Position numbers and translations under genes: made by a program. Under the pieces are notes generated by a model that was not told where the DNA came from, made no database searches, and worked only from the letters and a program-made list of their open reading frames with translations. Shown piece by piece: positions 8,586-17,537 of a stretch of 64,000 bases of DNA. This DNA comes from Yinghuangia soli (GTDB lineage: Bacteria; Actinomycetota; Actinomycetes; Streptomycetales; Streptomycetaceae). How positions within the stretch are numbered: position 1 is the first letter of the stretch; each line of letters opens with the position of its first letter. The stretch lies in contig NZ_JAKFHA010000018.1 in assembly GCF_021502675.1 (NCBI RefSeq), positions 1-64,000 on the forward strand, given 5' to 3'.

Positions 8586-9206
8586 TCAGTCGCGCAGCAG
8601 CCGCACGATGACCGCCTCCAGGTCCCGGACCAGCTCGGGCCACGTCGTGCGTCCCGTGACCCACGCGGTGAGCCCGGCGATCAGCACCGACTGGACCGCG
8701 ACCTGCACGGTGTCGGCGAGCGGGGCGGGGACGTCGTGCATGATCGCCCGCATCGCCCGCGCGGAGGCCGCGTCCATCTCGGCGATGGTCTCGCTGGCGT
8801 ACGGGTCCGGCGAGGCGACCAGCGAGACCACCAGGCGCGCGAAGTTCGGGTGCCGCTGGAAGGCCCGCAGGCCGCGCAGCGAGAACCGCAGGACGCGTAC
8901 GTCGGGGCGGTCCTCCTCGGGGGCCGCGGCGCCGGGCCGGCGGGCGGCGTCCGCGGCGACCTGGCGGACCAGCCGGTCGTGCCAGTCGGCGACCGCGGCG
9001 GCCATCAGGTGGTCCTTGGAGGCGAAGTACCGGTACAGCGTCTTGAGGGCGACGCCGGAGCGGGCCGTGACGTCCTTCATCTGGAAGGCCTCGGGGCCGA
9101 CGTCGGCGACGAGGTCGATCACCGCCTCGGTGATGCGCCGACGTCGCGCGAGCTGTGCGTCGGTCATCGTGTCCACGGCCAGCGGCGGGGCGTCCAGGGT
9201 GTCCAT
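8586..9206 (-). CDS. TetR-family regulator
   Basis: This 206-residue TetR-type repressor has an N-terminal helix-turn-helix at about residues 35-60 (VTARSGVALKTLYRYFASKDHL). A variable ligand-binding domain follows. I chose the ATG at 9206; there is no Shine-Dalgarno, but TAGGCT ends eight bases before it, so the message may be leaderless. The thioesterase gene follows 127 bases downstream on the same strand and an AraC gene diverges at 9309. Palindromes with the same AGAA-N5-TTCT core lie before the thioesterase gene and in the TetR/AraC intergenic region, so autoregulation plus thioesterase control is the simplest model. The ligand may be an acyl-CoA or aromatic compound; this is inference. 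Confidence 0.85.
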   Translation of the reverse strand: MDTLDAPPLAVDTMTDAQLARRRRITEAVIDLVADVGPEAFQMKDVTARSGVALKTLYRYFASKDHLMAAAVADWHDRLVRQVAADAARRPGAAAPEEDRPDVRVLRFSLRGLRAFQRHPNFARLVVSLVASPDPYASETIAEMDAASARAMRAIMHDVPAPLADTVQVAVQSVLIAGLTAWVTGRTTWPELVRDLEAVIVRLLRD

Positions 9207-9244
9207 GCGGAGGAGCCTAGTACCGCCTCCGCACCACCTCAGGA

Positions 9245-9257
9245 AGAACGGTATTCT
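9245..9257. promoter_or_regulatory. Candidate second operator of the TetR protein
   Basis: AGAA-CGGTA-TTCT lies between the divergent TetR (9206) and AraC (9309) genes. Arms and spacing equal the core of the palindrome at 8495-8513. The arms are only four bases long, so the match could be chance, but the position is exactly where an autoregulatory site is expected. Confidence 0.4.
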
Positions 9258-9308
9258 CTCGACGCATCCGGGCAGCCGGGGCGTGCGCCGCGACACTTGG
9301 GAGGGCGG

Positions 9309-10223
9309 ATGGGTACGACCGTCAGGGCCGGCATGCGCGAGTCGCGGTGCCCGGCCGGCAGCTGGGAAGTGGTGGACGGGCGGCCGGACCAGCGGCTGCG
9401 CGGCGGTGTGCGCGGCTACCGGGGGTACCGGTTCGGGGTCGGGCACACGCTGCGCCGGCTGGAGATGCCGATCCAGATGGTGTCGATGGTGGTGCTGTTC
9501 GACGCGCCGATCCGGATGAGCCGCGGCCCGTCGGCGACGCTGCAGTGCGGGGCGGGCGAGATCTTGGTGACCGGGCTGCAGACGCAGGCGGTGTTCGCGG
9601 AGCACAGCGGGCGCATGGAGGCGGTGGAGGTGCTGCTGTCGCCGGGGATGGCGTACCGGCTGCTGGGCATCCCGATGAGCGACATCGCCGAAGCGCATGT
9701 CTCGATCACCGACTTGGTGCGCGGGCGGGATGCGCGGGTGGCGGACCGGCTGGCGGCCGCGCCGGACTGGGCCGCGCGGTTCGACGTGCTGGACGACTTC
9801 CTGCTGCGGCGGTGCGCGGACGGCCGGGATCCGGATGCCCAGGTGATGGAGAGCTGGCGGGCGCTGCAGCGGAGCAGCGGTACGGACCGGATCCGGTTGC
9901 TGCGCGACACGGCGGGGTGGAGCAGCCGGCATCTGGAGAACCGCTTCCGGCAGACGATCGGCCTGGCGCCGAAGAAGGCGGCGCGGGTGTTCCGGTTGCA
10001 GCGGGCGCTGTCGCTGCTGGCGGCCGGCACGCGGCCGAGCCAGGTGGCGATGGGCAGCGGGTTCTCCGACCAGGCGCATTTCAGCCGGGAGTTCAAGGCG
10101 ATGACGGGTCTGACGCCGAGCCAGTTCGTGGCGCACCGGGACGGCGAGCCGGCCGGGTCGCAGCGGTTGGACCGGGTGGACCAGCAGGTCACCAGCTTGA
10201 TGCTGCCGGCGCTGAGTGCCTGA
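9309..10223 (+). CDS. AraC-family transcriptional regulator
   Basis: This 304-residue regulator has a DNA-binding domain of the AraC/XylS type at its C-terminus (about residues 195-285). Two helix-turn-helix units are visible: WSSRHLENRFRQTIG, then the signature MGSGFSDQAHFSREFKAMTGLTPSQF. The N-terminal 190 residues form a sensing domain without close motifs. The ATG at 9309 follows GGGAGGGC. It is divergent from the TetR gene. AraC proteins usually activate nearby catabolic genes, so the dioxygenase/monooxygenase pair or the flavoprotein gene downstream are plausible targets. No effector can be deduced. Confidence 0.87.
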   Translation: MGTTVRAGMRESRCPAGSWEVVDGRPDQRLRGGVRGYRGYRFGVGHTLRRLEMPIQMVSMVVLFDAPIRMSRGPSATLQCGAGEILVTGLQTQAVFAEHSGRMEAVEVLLSPGMAYRLLGIPMSDIAEAHVSITDLVRGRDARVADRLAAAPDWAARFDVLDDFLLRRCADGRDPDAQVMESWRALQRSSGTDRIRLLRDTAGWSSRHLENRFRQTIGLAPKKAARVFRLQRALSLLAAGTRPSQVAMGSGFSDQAHFSREFKAMTGLTPSQFVAHRDGEPAGSQRLDRVDQQVTSLMLPALSA

Positions 10224-10414
10224 GCCGAATGCCTGACCTGAAGGCTCGACCTGAGTGCCCGAGCCGAGTGCCCGACCTGAGGGCTCGACCCGAGTGCCCA
10301 AGCCTTGCCCGGTCGCCTTTGGTAGCGTCCGGACCGGACACCGATGGCCGCGCCTTCGGCTCCCACGCACCGCGTGTGCCGGGGGTTCCCGGCGCCACCC
10401 GTGAGGAGCCGATC

Positions 10415-10876
10415 GTGGCTGCGCCGCCCCGTACCGCCGAACAGCGTTTGCGCGACACTCTGGACCGCCTGGCAGGTGACGTCGACTTGTGGCTGGCCAG
10501 TGCGGACCCGGAGTCCGGGATGCCGTATCTGGTGCCGCTGTCGTTCCTGTGGGACGGCGAGGCCATCGTGTTCGCGACGCCGGCTGCGAGCCGTACTGCG
10601 CGGAACCTCCAGGCCGTGGGCCGGGCCCGTATCGGGGTGGGGCCGACGCGTGACGTGGTGATGGTCGAGGGTGTCGTCGAGGCCGCGGAGCCGGCCGATT
10701 CGGTCGATGCCGAGTTCGGCGACGCGTTCGCCGCCAAGGCGGAGTTCGACCCGCGCCCGCTGGCGACGCCGTACCTGTACTTCCGGATCCGGCCGGTGCG
10801 GGTGCAGGCGTGGCGCGAGGCGAACGAGATCGCGGGGCGCGACCTGATGCGCGACGGGAAGTGGCTGGCCGGCTGA
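10415..10876 (+). CDS. Pyridoxamine-5'-phosphate-oxidase-fold flavoprotein
   Basis: This 153-residue split-barrel protein resembles the PPOX class of F420- or FMN-binding enzymes of actinomycetes. The features are PYLVPLSFLWDGEAIVFATP, followed by SRTARNLQAVGRARIGVG, the strand-loop pattern that binds cofactor phosphate. The start is GTG at 10415 behind GAGGAG; the open frame continues far upstream but only this start has a ribosome binding site. It probably reduces or oxidises a small molecule in the cytoplasm. It is convergent with the TerD gene (stop 22 bases away), and a pair of GC-rich direct repeats (CCTGA-GGCTCGACC types) fills the gap to the AraC gene. Confidence 0.75.
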   Translation: MAAPPRTAEQRLRDTLDRLAGDVDLWLASADPESGMPYLVPLSFLWDGEAIVFATPAASRTARNLQAVGRARIGVGPTRDVVMVEGVVEAAEPADSVDAEFGDAFAAKAEFDPRPLATPYLYFRIRPVRVQAWREANEIAGRDLMRDGKWLAG

Positions 10877-10897
10877 CCGCGCACGAACCGGCCGCGG

Positions 10898-12283
10898 TCA
10901 GCCCTGGGCGAGCGTGATCGGGGCGAGACCCCAGCCGTACTGCAGGGCGATGGCGTCCGGCACGCCCGGCGTCCCGTCCGGGGCGGCCGGGGTGGCGGGA
11001 GTGACGATGTACCGGGCTTCGCGGCGGACGACGAGTTCGCTGCCGGTGTTCTCGATGAGCAGGAGTGCGGCGCCGCGAGCCGGGACGGTGCAGGCGTCGA
11101 GCTGCATCTCGATCGCCGGTCCGCTCTGCGGGTACAGCGTGGCGACGGTGTCGAGGCCGGCGAAGCTGTCCGCGCCCTGGTGGATGGACACGAAGAGCAG
11201 GAGCCGTTTGATCTCGGCGGCGTGGTCGAGGCCGATGGTGAGGCTCTCCCCCACGCCGCGTCCACCGCTGCGGTCGTCGCGTCCGAGGCGGACGTACGGG
11301 GGCGCGTCGAGCGCGCCGTAGAGGCGGCCTGCCGGGTGGACGATGCCCTTGGTGCCGTCGCGGAGCTCCCAGAGGCATTGGAGGTCCAACTCGGCGCTGC
11401 GGGTGGAGACGGCCTGCCGGGCGCGGCGCAGCCAGCCGCGGGCGTCGGCGGGCGGGGCGTCGGTTCGCCGGGCGCTCCAGACGAGTTCGACGCGCAGCGG
11501 GCCGGTGGCGCTGCCGTGGCGGGTGAGGGATGCGGTGGGGGCGTCCTGGGTGAGGGTGGTCTTCGCCTGCGAGGCCGGAGCGGACGCCGGGCGCCGGTCC
11601 TGCTGCGGTGCGCGGCCGAAGGGCGAGGTCGCCGGCCAGGGCGCGGTGGCGAACGGTGACCGGGCCGCCGTCGGCGTCGGGGTCGATGCCGCGGTCGGGG
11701 TCGGGGTCGCCGTGGGGAATGGGCTCGGTGCGGGTGCCGGTACGGGTGCTGCGGGTTCCTCGACGGTGATGCCGAAGTCGGTGGCGAGTCCGGCCAGCCC
11801 GGTGGCGTAGCCCTGGCCGACGGCGCGGAACTTCCAGCCGCCGCCGCGGCGGTAGAGCTCGCCGAGGACGAAGGCGGTCTCGGTGGTGGCGCCGGTGCTG
11901 TCGAAGCGGGCGATCTCGGTGCCGTCGGCGGCGTCCAGGACGCGGATGTGGAGGTCGCGTGCCTGTCCGAAGGTCCCGCCGTCGGCGGAGGCGGCGAGGA
12001 CCACGGTGGCGGTGTCCGCGGGGAGTGCGGCGAGGTCGGCGGTGAGGGTGTCGACGACCTTTCCGTCGGCGTCCTGGTGCTTGCCTTCGTGGCGGACGGC
12101 GCCGCCGGGGTGGGCGGGCTGGTTGTAGAAGACGAAGTCGTCGTCGGAGCGGACTTTTCCGGCGGCGGTGAGCAGGAGTGCCGAGGCGTCGGCGTCGGGG
12201 GTGCCGGGGGCCCGGAGCCAGCCGAGTTCGACGCGTACCCGGTCGGCGGGTACCGGGATGTTGGCGCCTTGGAGCATCGGCAT
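10898..12283 (-). CDS. TerD-family protein with two tellurium-resistance-type domains
   Basis: This 461-residue protein is related to the calcium-binding TerD/TerA stress proteins. The first domain (about 1-175) has the classical features ANIPVP, the acidic [11 protein letters not shown] segment, [22 protein letters not shown] and GLATDFG. A linker of Pro, Ala and Thr repeats (about 176-240) leads to a second, TerA-like domain (about 250-460). That domain has [11 protein letters not shown] and the [23 protein letters not shown] segment. The start ATG at 12283 follows GGGGAG. The family acts in the cytoplasm or at the membrane in stress responses; the biochemical role is unsettled. A related TerD-VWA protein is encoded at 29.5 kb. 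Confidence 0.88.
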   Translation of the reverse strand: MPMLQGANIPVPADRVRVELGWLRAPGTPDADASALLLTAAGKVRSDDDFVFYNQPAHPGGAVRHEGKHQDADGKVVDTLTADLAALPADTATVVLAASADGGTFGQARDLHIRVLDAADGTEIARFDSTGATTETAFVLGELYRRGGGWKFRAVGQGYATGLAGLATDFGITVEEPAAPVPAPAPSPFPTATPTPTAASTPTPTAARSPFATAPWPATSPFGRAPQQDRRPASAPASQAKTTLTQDAPTASLTRHGSATGPLRVELVWSARRTDAPPADARGWLRRARQAVSTRSAELDLQCLWELRDGTKGIVHPAGRLYGALDAPPYVRLGRDDRSGGRGVGESLTIGLDHAAEIKRLLLFVSIHQGADSFAGLDTVATLYPQSGPAIEMQLDACTVPARGAALLLIENTGSELVVRREARYIVTPATPAAPDGTPGVPDAIALQYGWGLAPITLAQG

Positions 12284-12392
12284 GAGGTTCTCCCCGAGAT
12301 CGTTTGCGGCAGCGTACCGGGCGGTTCGGGTGCAGTCCGGGGGCGATCCGGGTGCGGTACGGGGCCTGGTCGGGCGCCGGGGCGTCCCCGTC

Positions 12393-13598
12393 CTACGGCA
12401 GGAGGTCGAGGTCGTCCGGTGCCGGGACGGGGCGTTTGACCGGGGCGGGCCCGAACATCTTGCGCATGACGGGTTCGGCGAAGCGGGCGGTGAGGGGCCC
12501 GGCGACGACGAGGATCAGGACGTACGCGGTGGCCAGGGGGCCGAGGCGGGAGTCGGTGCCGGCGGAGACGGCGAGGCCGGCGATGACGATGGAGAACTCG
12601 CCGCGGGCGACGAGTGCGCCGCCGGCGCGGTAGCGGCCGGGTTTGGCGATGCCGGCGCGGCGGGCGGCCCAGTAGCCGGTGGCGATCTTGGTGAGGGCGG
12701 TGACCACCGCGAGGAGGAAGGCCGGGAGCAGGACCGGCGGCAGGTCCGCGGGGTCGGTGGACAGCCCGAAGAAGACGAAGAAGACGGCGGCGAACAGGTC
12801 GCGGAGCGGGGACAGGACGTCGTGGGCGTGTTCGGCGACTTCGTCGGAGATGGCGATGCCGACGAGGAAGGCCCCGACCGCGGCGGACACCTGGAGGCGG
12901 TCGGCGAGTCCGGCGACCAGGACGGTGAGGCCGAGGACGCCCAGGAGCAGGAACTCGTTGTCGTCGCTGGACAGGGCCTTGGAGACGAGCTGGCCGTGGC
13001 GCAGGGCGATCACCAGGACGACGGCGATGGTGCCGAGGGCGATCGCGACGGTGATGCTGCCGCCGAGGAGTCCGACGCCGGCCAGGAGCGCGGTGAGGAT
13101 CGGCAGGTAGAGGGCCATGGCCAGGTCTTCGAGGACGAGGACGCTGAGCACGACGGGGGTTTCGCGGTTGCCGAGGCGGCCGAGGTCGCCGAGGACTTTG
13201 GCGATGACGCCGGACGAGGAGATCCAGGTGACGCCGGCGAGGGCCATGCAGGCGACGGGTTCGAAGCCGAGGATGAGGCCGGCGAGGAATCCGGGGGTGG
13301 CGTTGAGGAGGAAGTCGACGCCGCCGGCGGGGGCTCCGGCGCGGAGGTTGGTGACGAGTTCCCCGGCGTTGTACTCGAGGCCGAGGAGGAGCAGCAGGAG
13401 GATGACGCCGATTTCGGCGCCGACGGAGATGAAGTCGTCGCTTTCGGAGAGGGAGAGCATGCCGCCGTGTCCGAAGGCGAGCCCGCCGAGGAGGTAGAGC
13501 GGGATCGGGGACATTCCGAAGCGGGCGGCGAGGCGGCCGAGGATGCTGAGGCCGAGGATGACGGCGCCGAGTTGGATGAACAGCGTGGCGGGGTGCAT
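12393..13598 (-). CDS. CPA2-type cation:proton antiporter
   Basis: This 401-residue integral membrane protein has about a dozen hydrophobic helices and resembles the KefB/KhtU exchangers that swap K+ or Na+ for H+. Visible signatures are the N-terminal [19 protein letters not shown], the GLEYNAGEL loop, [14 protein letters not shown] (with the acidic pair used in transport) and the [12 protein letters not shown] helix near the end. The length equals the transmembrane domain alone, so a C-terminal RCK domain is absent. Such exchangers normally pair with a separate regulatory subunit. The short KhtT-like protein at 14141 is the nearest candidate, though 540 bases of non-coding DNA separate them. 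Confidence 0.87.
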   Translation of the reverse strand: MHPATLFIQLGAVILGLSILGRLAARFGMSPIPLYLLGGLAFGHGGMLSLSESDDFISVGAEIGVILLLLLLGLEYNAGELVTNLRAGAPAGGVDFLLNATPGFLAGLILGFEPVACMALAGVTWISSSGVIAKVLGDLGRLGNRETPVVLSVLVLEDLAMALYLPILTALLAGVGLLGGSITVAIALGTIAVVLVIALRHGQLVSKALSSDDNEFLLLGVLGLTVLVAGLADRLQVSAAVGAFLVGIAISDEVAEHAHDVLSPLRDLFAAVFFVFFGLSTDPADLPPVLLPAFLLAVVTALTKIATGYWAARRAGIAKPGRYRAGGALVARGEFSIVIAGLAVSAGTDSRLGPLATAYVLILVVAGPLTARFAEPVMRKMFGPAPVKRPVPAPDDLDLLP

Positions 13599-14140
13599 GG
13601 CGGGGGTGCCGGGCTCCGGTTCGGGGGCGGGGGGGTGTGCGGGCGGTGTAGGCGGTACGGGGGCGGGGCGCAGCTTCGGGGTGGGGCGGGGGCGGATGCT
13701 GCGTGCGCGTTGTGGGTGCGGCCTGGTGCGGCGTCGTGCCGTCTGGGTCGGGTGGGTCGGGTGGGTGCAGGTGGCCGGCTCGTGTCCGGCGGCTCGTGTC
13801 CGGCCAGTCGGACGTGGTGTGGCCGGCGCGGTGTGGCCGGCGCGGTGCGGTCGGGCGGTGTCCGGCCGCGGCGGGGCCGCAGGGGCTGTGGGGTGGTCAT
13901 CGGGTGAGGGCTTCGGGCCTGCGGGCGTGGTGGGAGCCGTGGCGGGCGCGCCGCAAACCGCTACGTAGCCGCGGCGATCGCGATGGCTATGGCTGCGGCG
14001 GCGGTTCGGCTGGGTGCGGACCGGTTGCGGCCGGTACGCCGACGCAGCGCCGTAGGCCGGTCGGGCTCGGGCGTACCGGGCTCGGGCGCACGGAATGGCC
14101 CGACTGGGGCGGAGCGGGCCGGAGCGCAGGCTTGCGGGGC
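13599..14140. other. Repetitive non-coding spacer
   Basis: No believable gene is seen. The sequence is G-rich with short imperfect direct repeats, for example GTGTGGCCGGCGCG repeated in tandem around 13817 and GGCTCGTGTCCGGC twice around 13780-13803. In related genomes this interval between a regulatory subunit and its antiporter would be short or absent, so it may be the remains of the missing C-terminal part of the KhtT-like gene; I could not recognise a TrkA-C domain in any frame. Confidence 0.45.
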
Positions 14141-14362
14141 TCAGTCCTCGGTGAGGAGTTCGGCGAGCGCGGCGGCTTCGGCGGGGGTCAGGCGTACGCC
14201 GGGGCCGCAGGCGTCGGGGTCGTCGATCTCGAAGATGGCGAGGCTGCGGCGTCCGTCGCGGGCGGCGACGATGCTGAGGGCGCGGCCGCCTTGGGTCTTG
14301 AGGGTGTACTGGGTGCCGATGCCCGGGAGGGGGGTCGAGGTGATGGGGACTTGGCTGGCCAT
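14141..14362 (-). CDS. KhtT-like N-terminal domain, stand-alone
   Basis: This 73-residue protein matches only the N-terminal module of KhtT-type regulatory subunits of cation:proton antiporters. The pattern TPLPGIGTQYTLKTQGGRALSIVAARDGRR followed by DDPDACGPGVRLTPAEAAALAELL is characteristic when compared piece by piece. Full regulators have about 160 residues and carry a nucleotide-binding TrkA-C domain, which is missing here because a stop codon follows LLTED. GGAGACC precedes the ATG at 14362. It may still bind the antiporter encoded downstream on the same strand at 12393, or it may be a truncated relic. Confidence 0.7.
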   Translation of the reverse strand: MASQVPITSTPLPGIGTQYTLKTQGGRALSIVAARDGRRSLAIFEIDDPDACGPGVRLTPAEAAALAELLTED

Positions 14363-14581
14363 GGCGGGTCTCCTGGTCGGGTGCGCGGTGCGGCGGGCGG
14401 TGCCGCGGGTGGTCCTGCGGGTGGGCTGCCGGATGGTGGCCTTCTCGTCACATTAGTGGCGGGTGGTGCGTTCGGTGGTGATCCACAGGCCGGGTGTGCC
14501 GCAGGTGTGATGGGATGCGCGGTGGACGGGGTCGGTGGGTTCCGGTCGGTTGGCCGGACGGGTAGTCGGCGGGGGTCGGGG

Positions 14582-15436
14582 ATGGGCGACGTGGTCGGTT
14601 CGGGGCCGGCGGATGCGGCCGGTGCGGTTGCGGTCAATGCCGAGGAGCCGTTTTTTGTTCCGCTGGGGGCGGAGCGGTATGCCGCGTCGGAGCTGACGCA
14701 GGGGCCGTGGAGTCTGGAGCAGCAGCACGGGGGTCCGCCGTCGGCGTTGCTGGCGGGGCGGTTGGAGCGGTTGGCGCCGCGTCCGGAGCTGGTGCCGGCG
14801 CGGCTGACGGTGGAGTTCCTGGGCCCGGTGCCGGTCGGCGAGGTGCGGGTGGCCGTGCGGGTGGTGCGGGACGGGCGCAGCGTGCAGCTGGTCGCGGGCG
14901 AGCTGAGTGTGGACGGGCGGGTGTGCCTGTCCGCGCAGTTGTGGCGGGTGCGGGCGGCGAAGGTGCCGGGGCTGCCGGAGGCGGCGATGGTGCCGTCGGA
15001 GGTGCCGGGTCCGGTGCCGGCGGAGCCGCAGGGGCCGTTGGCGCGGCGGTTCGGGTACGGGCGGGCGCTGGACTGGCGGTTCGTGTCGGGGTCGTTCCGG
15101 TATCCGGGTCCGGCGACGGCGTGGGTGCGGTGCGGGCGTCCGCTGGTGGAGGGCGAGGTGCTGGGGGCGCTGGAGCGGGTCGTGCTGGTGGCGGACACCG
15201 GTTCGGGGATCGGTGCGGAGCTGGATTCGCGGCAGTTCGTGTGGCCGAACCTGGATCTGTCGGTGCACTTGATGCGGGTGCCGGTGTCGGAGTGGCTGTG
15301 CTTGTCGTCGGCGACGGAGTTGGGGGACGCGGGCGTCGGTGTGGCGCGTACGCAGTTGTTCGACGAGGCGGGGCTGTTCGGTTCGGTGGCGCAGTCGCTG
15401 TTCGTGGCACCCGTCCCGGGAGCTTCGGCACCGTAG
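14582..15436 (+). CDS. Acyl-CoA thioesterase, TesB-like double hotdog
   Basis: This 284-residue protein looks like the thioesterase-superfamily proteins of actinomycetes that contain two hotdog repeats. The region TQGPWSLEQQHGGPPSALLAGRLE near the N-terminus is the diagnostic HGG-P-x-ALL pattern. RLTVEFLGPVPVG and the second repeat around DLSVHLMRVP follow in the expected order. It would hydrolyse medium or long acyl-CoA in the cytoplasm. The ATG at 14582 sits behind a G-rich stretch (GGGGGTCGGGG). The gene stands alone: it is divergent from the KhtT-like gene and is followed by a 17-bp tandem repeat array. Confidence 0.8.
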   Translation: MGDVVGSGPADAAGAVAVNAEEPFFVPLGAERYAASELTQGPWSLEQQHGGPPSALLAGRLERLAPRPELVPARLTVEFLGPVPVGEVRVAVRVVRDGRSVQLVAGELSVDGRVCLSAQLWRVRAAKVPGLPEAAMVPSEVPGPVPAEPQGPLARRFGYGRALDWRFVSGSFRYPGPATAWVRCGRPLVEGEVLGALERVVLVADTGSGIGAELDSRQFVWPNLDLSVHLMRVPVSEWLCLSSATELGDAGVGVARTQLFDEAGLFGSVAQSLFVAPVPGASAP

Positions 15437-15533
15437 TGCGGGGAACGCCACGCGGTGTTGCGCGGCGCGGTGCGGTCGGATGCCCCGCCCCTCCCACAAC
15501 CCGCGTCCGCCCCCGACTCCCGCCCCCTCGCAC

Positions 15534-15686
15534 AACCCGCGTTCTCCCTCAACCCGCTCCTTCTCCAACCCCGCTCCTTCTCCAACCTCCGCTCGTTCCC
15601 AACCCTGCTCCTTCTCCAACCTCCGCTCGTTCCCAACCCTGGCCCCTTCTCCAACCTCCACTCGTTCCCAACCTCCTTCCCTCCCC
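15534..15686. repeat. Tandem array of about nine 17-bp units
   Basis: Units start at 15534, 15551, 15567, 15584, 15601, 15618, 15635, 15653 and 15670. Two types alternate in the middle: AACCTCCGCTCGTTCCC (15584, 15618, with a variant at 15653) and AACCCTGCTCCTTCTCC (15601, with variants at 15567 and 15635). Thus the higher-order period is 34 bp. One strand is almost purely pyrimidine with A only in the AAC step. It lies in the 466-bp gap between the thioesterase and recombinase genes, where I see no protein. The period is not a multiple of three. Confidence 0.8.
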
Positions 15687-15902
15687 TGGAACTTCGCCCC
15701 TTCCCCATTCGTTTGGCCCGCAGGGGGCCCGCCCTCTTTACCTCCACCAGACCCCGATCTCCACTTCCCGTTGCCATCCCCCCGGCCCCGCCGCGCAGCA
15801 GCGTCCTCCCACCCCTTGTCAGTACGCCATGGTTGGCTTTCTCGGTCGGCCCGTCCGCCGGTTGCCGGGTGCGGGTCGCGGCCGAGGGTGAGGGACGCGG
15901 GT

Positions 15903-16966
15903 GTGGCGGCGCCGAGGGAGTTGCGCCGGGTCGAGGTCGGCGCGGCGGTGCGCGAGTACGCGGATGTGCTGGCGCTGCGTGTGGCGATGGGTGCGCTGGC
16001 CGCGTCGAGCGCGGCTGCGTACGTCCGCGATGTGGAGGAATTCGCACGCCTGGTCGGTGCGGCCGTCGTCCTCGACGACGTGGAGGCGTCGGACGTCGAG
16101 CTGGCCGTGGTCCGGATCGCCAACGCCCCCGACGCCCGGTACTCGCGGCGCCGCAAGCTGGGAGCGGACGGCGAGGACGTGCCCGGTCGGGGCCTGCATG
16201 CACGCGCGCGCTGGCTGGCCTCGGTACGCGGGCTCTTCCGGTGGGCCATCCAGGGGGCTACGTACGCGCGGATCCCATGAAGTTCGTGGCGGGCGTACGC
16301 GTGCCGTCGCGCGCGAAGGGCGCCCGGCTCGGCCTGTCCGTCGAGGAGGCCGTCGCGCTGCGCGAGTCCCCGGGGGCGCTGCCGGGAGCGGTGTCGGGGG
16401 TCGTACGCGCGGATCAGCGCTTGGCGCTGCGCGACGAGGTGATCCTGCGGCTCCTGACGGAGACGGGCCCGCGGGTGTCGGAGATCTGCGCGGCAAATGC
16501 GGACGACGTACGCCGTCTGGAGGACGGCGGCTGGATGCTGCACATACGGCGGGGCAAGGGCGGCCGGTCCCGGCATGTGCCGTTGTCGGAGTCGTTGTTG
16601 GCGGCGCTGGCGGCGTACCGGGAGGGTGAGCGGCCGGCACCTCCCGCGTCGGATCCGGCGGAGGCGCGGGCGGACGCGGCACGGGCGCTGGTGGTGACGG
16701 TACGCGGGCGGCGGATGGCGCCGCGGAACGTGCAGCGGATGGTGCAGCGCCATGTGCGGCTGATGCCGGCCCGGTTGCGGCAGGCGGTGACGCCGCACGG
16801 TCTGCGGCACACGGCCGCGACGGTCCTGCTCCGCCAAGCAGGCGCGGACGTGGGCACGGTCGACGACATCCTGGGCCACGGGGACGTGTCGACCACGTCC
16901 GTCTACCTGGACCCGTCGGCGGTGGCGGCCGCTGAGGCGCTGGGGCGTTCACCGCTCGCGCGGTGA
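15903..16966 (+). pseudogene. Tyrosine recombinase, split by a single missing base
   Basis: This XerC/phage-integrase-type site-specific recombinase would have about 354 residues. The N-terminal part (GTG at 15903, AGGGA seven bases upstream) encodes the SAM-like DNA-binding domain and ends at a stop at 16280. The catalytic domain continues in another frame to 16966. Adding one G to the five-G run at 16253-16257 gives a continuous protein reading WAIQGGYVRADPMK across the joint. All catalytic residues are present: Arg in TGPRVSEI, Lys in RGKGGRSR, His and Arg in HGLRHTAA, His in LGHGD and Tyr in TSVYLD. No excision partner or attachment site was recognised. Sequencing error is possible. Confidence 0.85.
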
Positions 16967-17200
16967 CCCGTAGTCCGGGCACCGGTCGTACGCACAGGCC
17001 CGTCGGACAGGCCCGTCGTACGCACGAACCCGCCGTACCCAGCGCGGCCCCGGTACGCAGGCGGACCGCCAGACGTGCAGCCACGCGGTTGCTCCGTATT
17101 GCGGCGACCGGGTTACGCATGGTGAGTCGGGGCCCTGCGCGCGGGTATCGGCGTCGTCGGGGGATGTCGTCCTGTGCCGTGCGTGTGTGTGGAGGTCGTG

Positions 17201-17374
17201 GTGACGCAACCGCCGAGTCCGCCGGGTCCGCCTGGACCGGGCCCGTGGCCGCCTGATCCGTTTCCGGTGCCGTCCCCGGAGCCGGGGCCCGAGCCGCTGC
17301 CAAACCCGTTCCCGGATCCGCTGCCGCCGGACCCTGCGGGATTCCGTACGGACCGCCCGCCGGCCGCGGGCTGA
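17201..17374 (+). CDS. Small proline-rich protein
   Basis: This encodes 57 residues, almost entirely Pro, Gly, Asp and Glu (TQPPSPPGPPGPGPWPPD then PSPEPGPEPLPNPFPDPLPP). The GTG at 17201 has a perfect GGAGG five bases upstream, which is the main reason to accept it. It has no hydrophobic segment and would be an unfolded acidic peptide. Function unknown. It follows the recombinase gene on the same strand, 234 bases away, and is followed by two strong hairpins. Confidence 0.55.
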   Translation: MTQPPSPPGPPGPGPWPPDPFPVPSPEPGPEPLPNPFPDPLPPDPAGFRTDRPPAAG

Positions 17375-17421
17375 CCGCAGACCCACCACACACCGACCAC
17401 ACACCGACCGGAGACCGGCCA

Positions 17422-17463
17422 CGGCCGGCCGCGAGCCGATCGCGAGCCGATCGCGGCCGGCCG
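17422..17463. terminator. Hairpin downstream of the proline-rich gene
   Basis: CGGCCGGCCGCGA (17422-17434) pairs perfectly with TCGCGGCCGGCCG (17451-17463). The loop contains the direct repeat GCCGATCGCGA/GCCGATCGCG. It is about 50 bases after the small gene's stop. No T-run follows, as is common in actinomycetes. Confidence 0.5.
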
Positions 17464-17482
17464 GAACGCCCCTCGCCAACCG

Positions 17483-17519
17483 CCGCGGAAGAGCCGGACC
17501 GCCACCGGCTCTTCCGCGG
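17483..17519. terminator. 15-bp perfect hairpin just before the MBL hydrolase start
   Basis: CCGCGGAAGAGCCGG (17483-17497) pairs perfectly with CCGGCTCTTCCGCGG (17505-17519) around a 7-base loop. It ends 18 bases before the ATG at 17538, so it either terminates upstream transcription or sits in the leader of the hydrolase message. Confidence 0.5.
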
Positions 17520-17537
17520 CGTGGCAGGATCGCGATC

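Noticed and set aside
8586-11378. A 930-residue minus-strand open frame joining several genes
   Set aside because: Only its last 206 codons match a family (TetR). The rest runs antisense through the AraC and flavoprotein genes and into the TerD gene, with no start signal and Arg/Pro-rich text typical of shadow frames.
15534-15686. CRISPR array
   Set aside because: The 17-bp units follow each other directly without unique spacers, and no cas gene is present.
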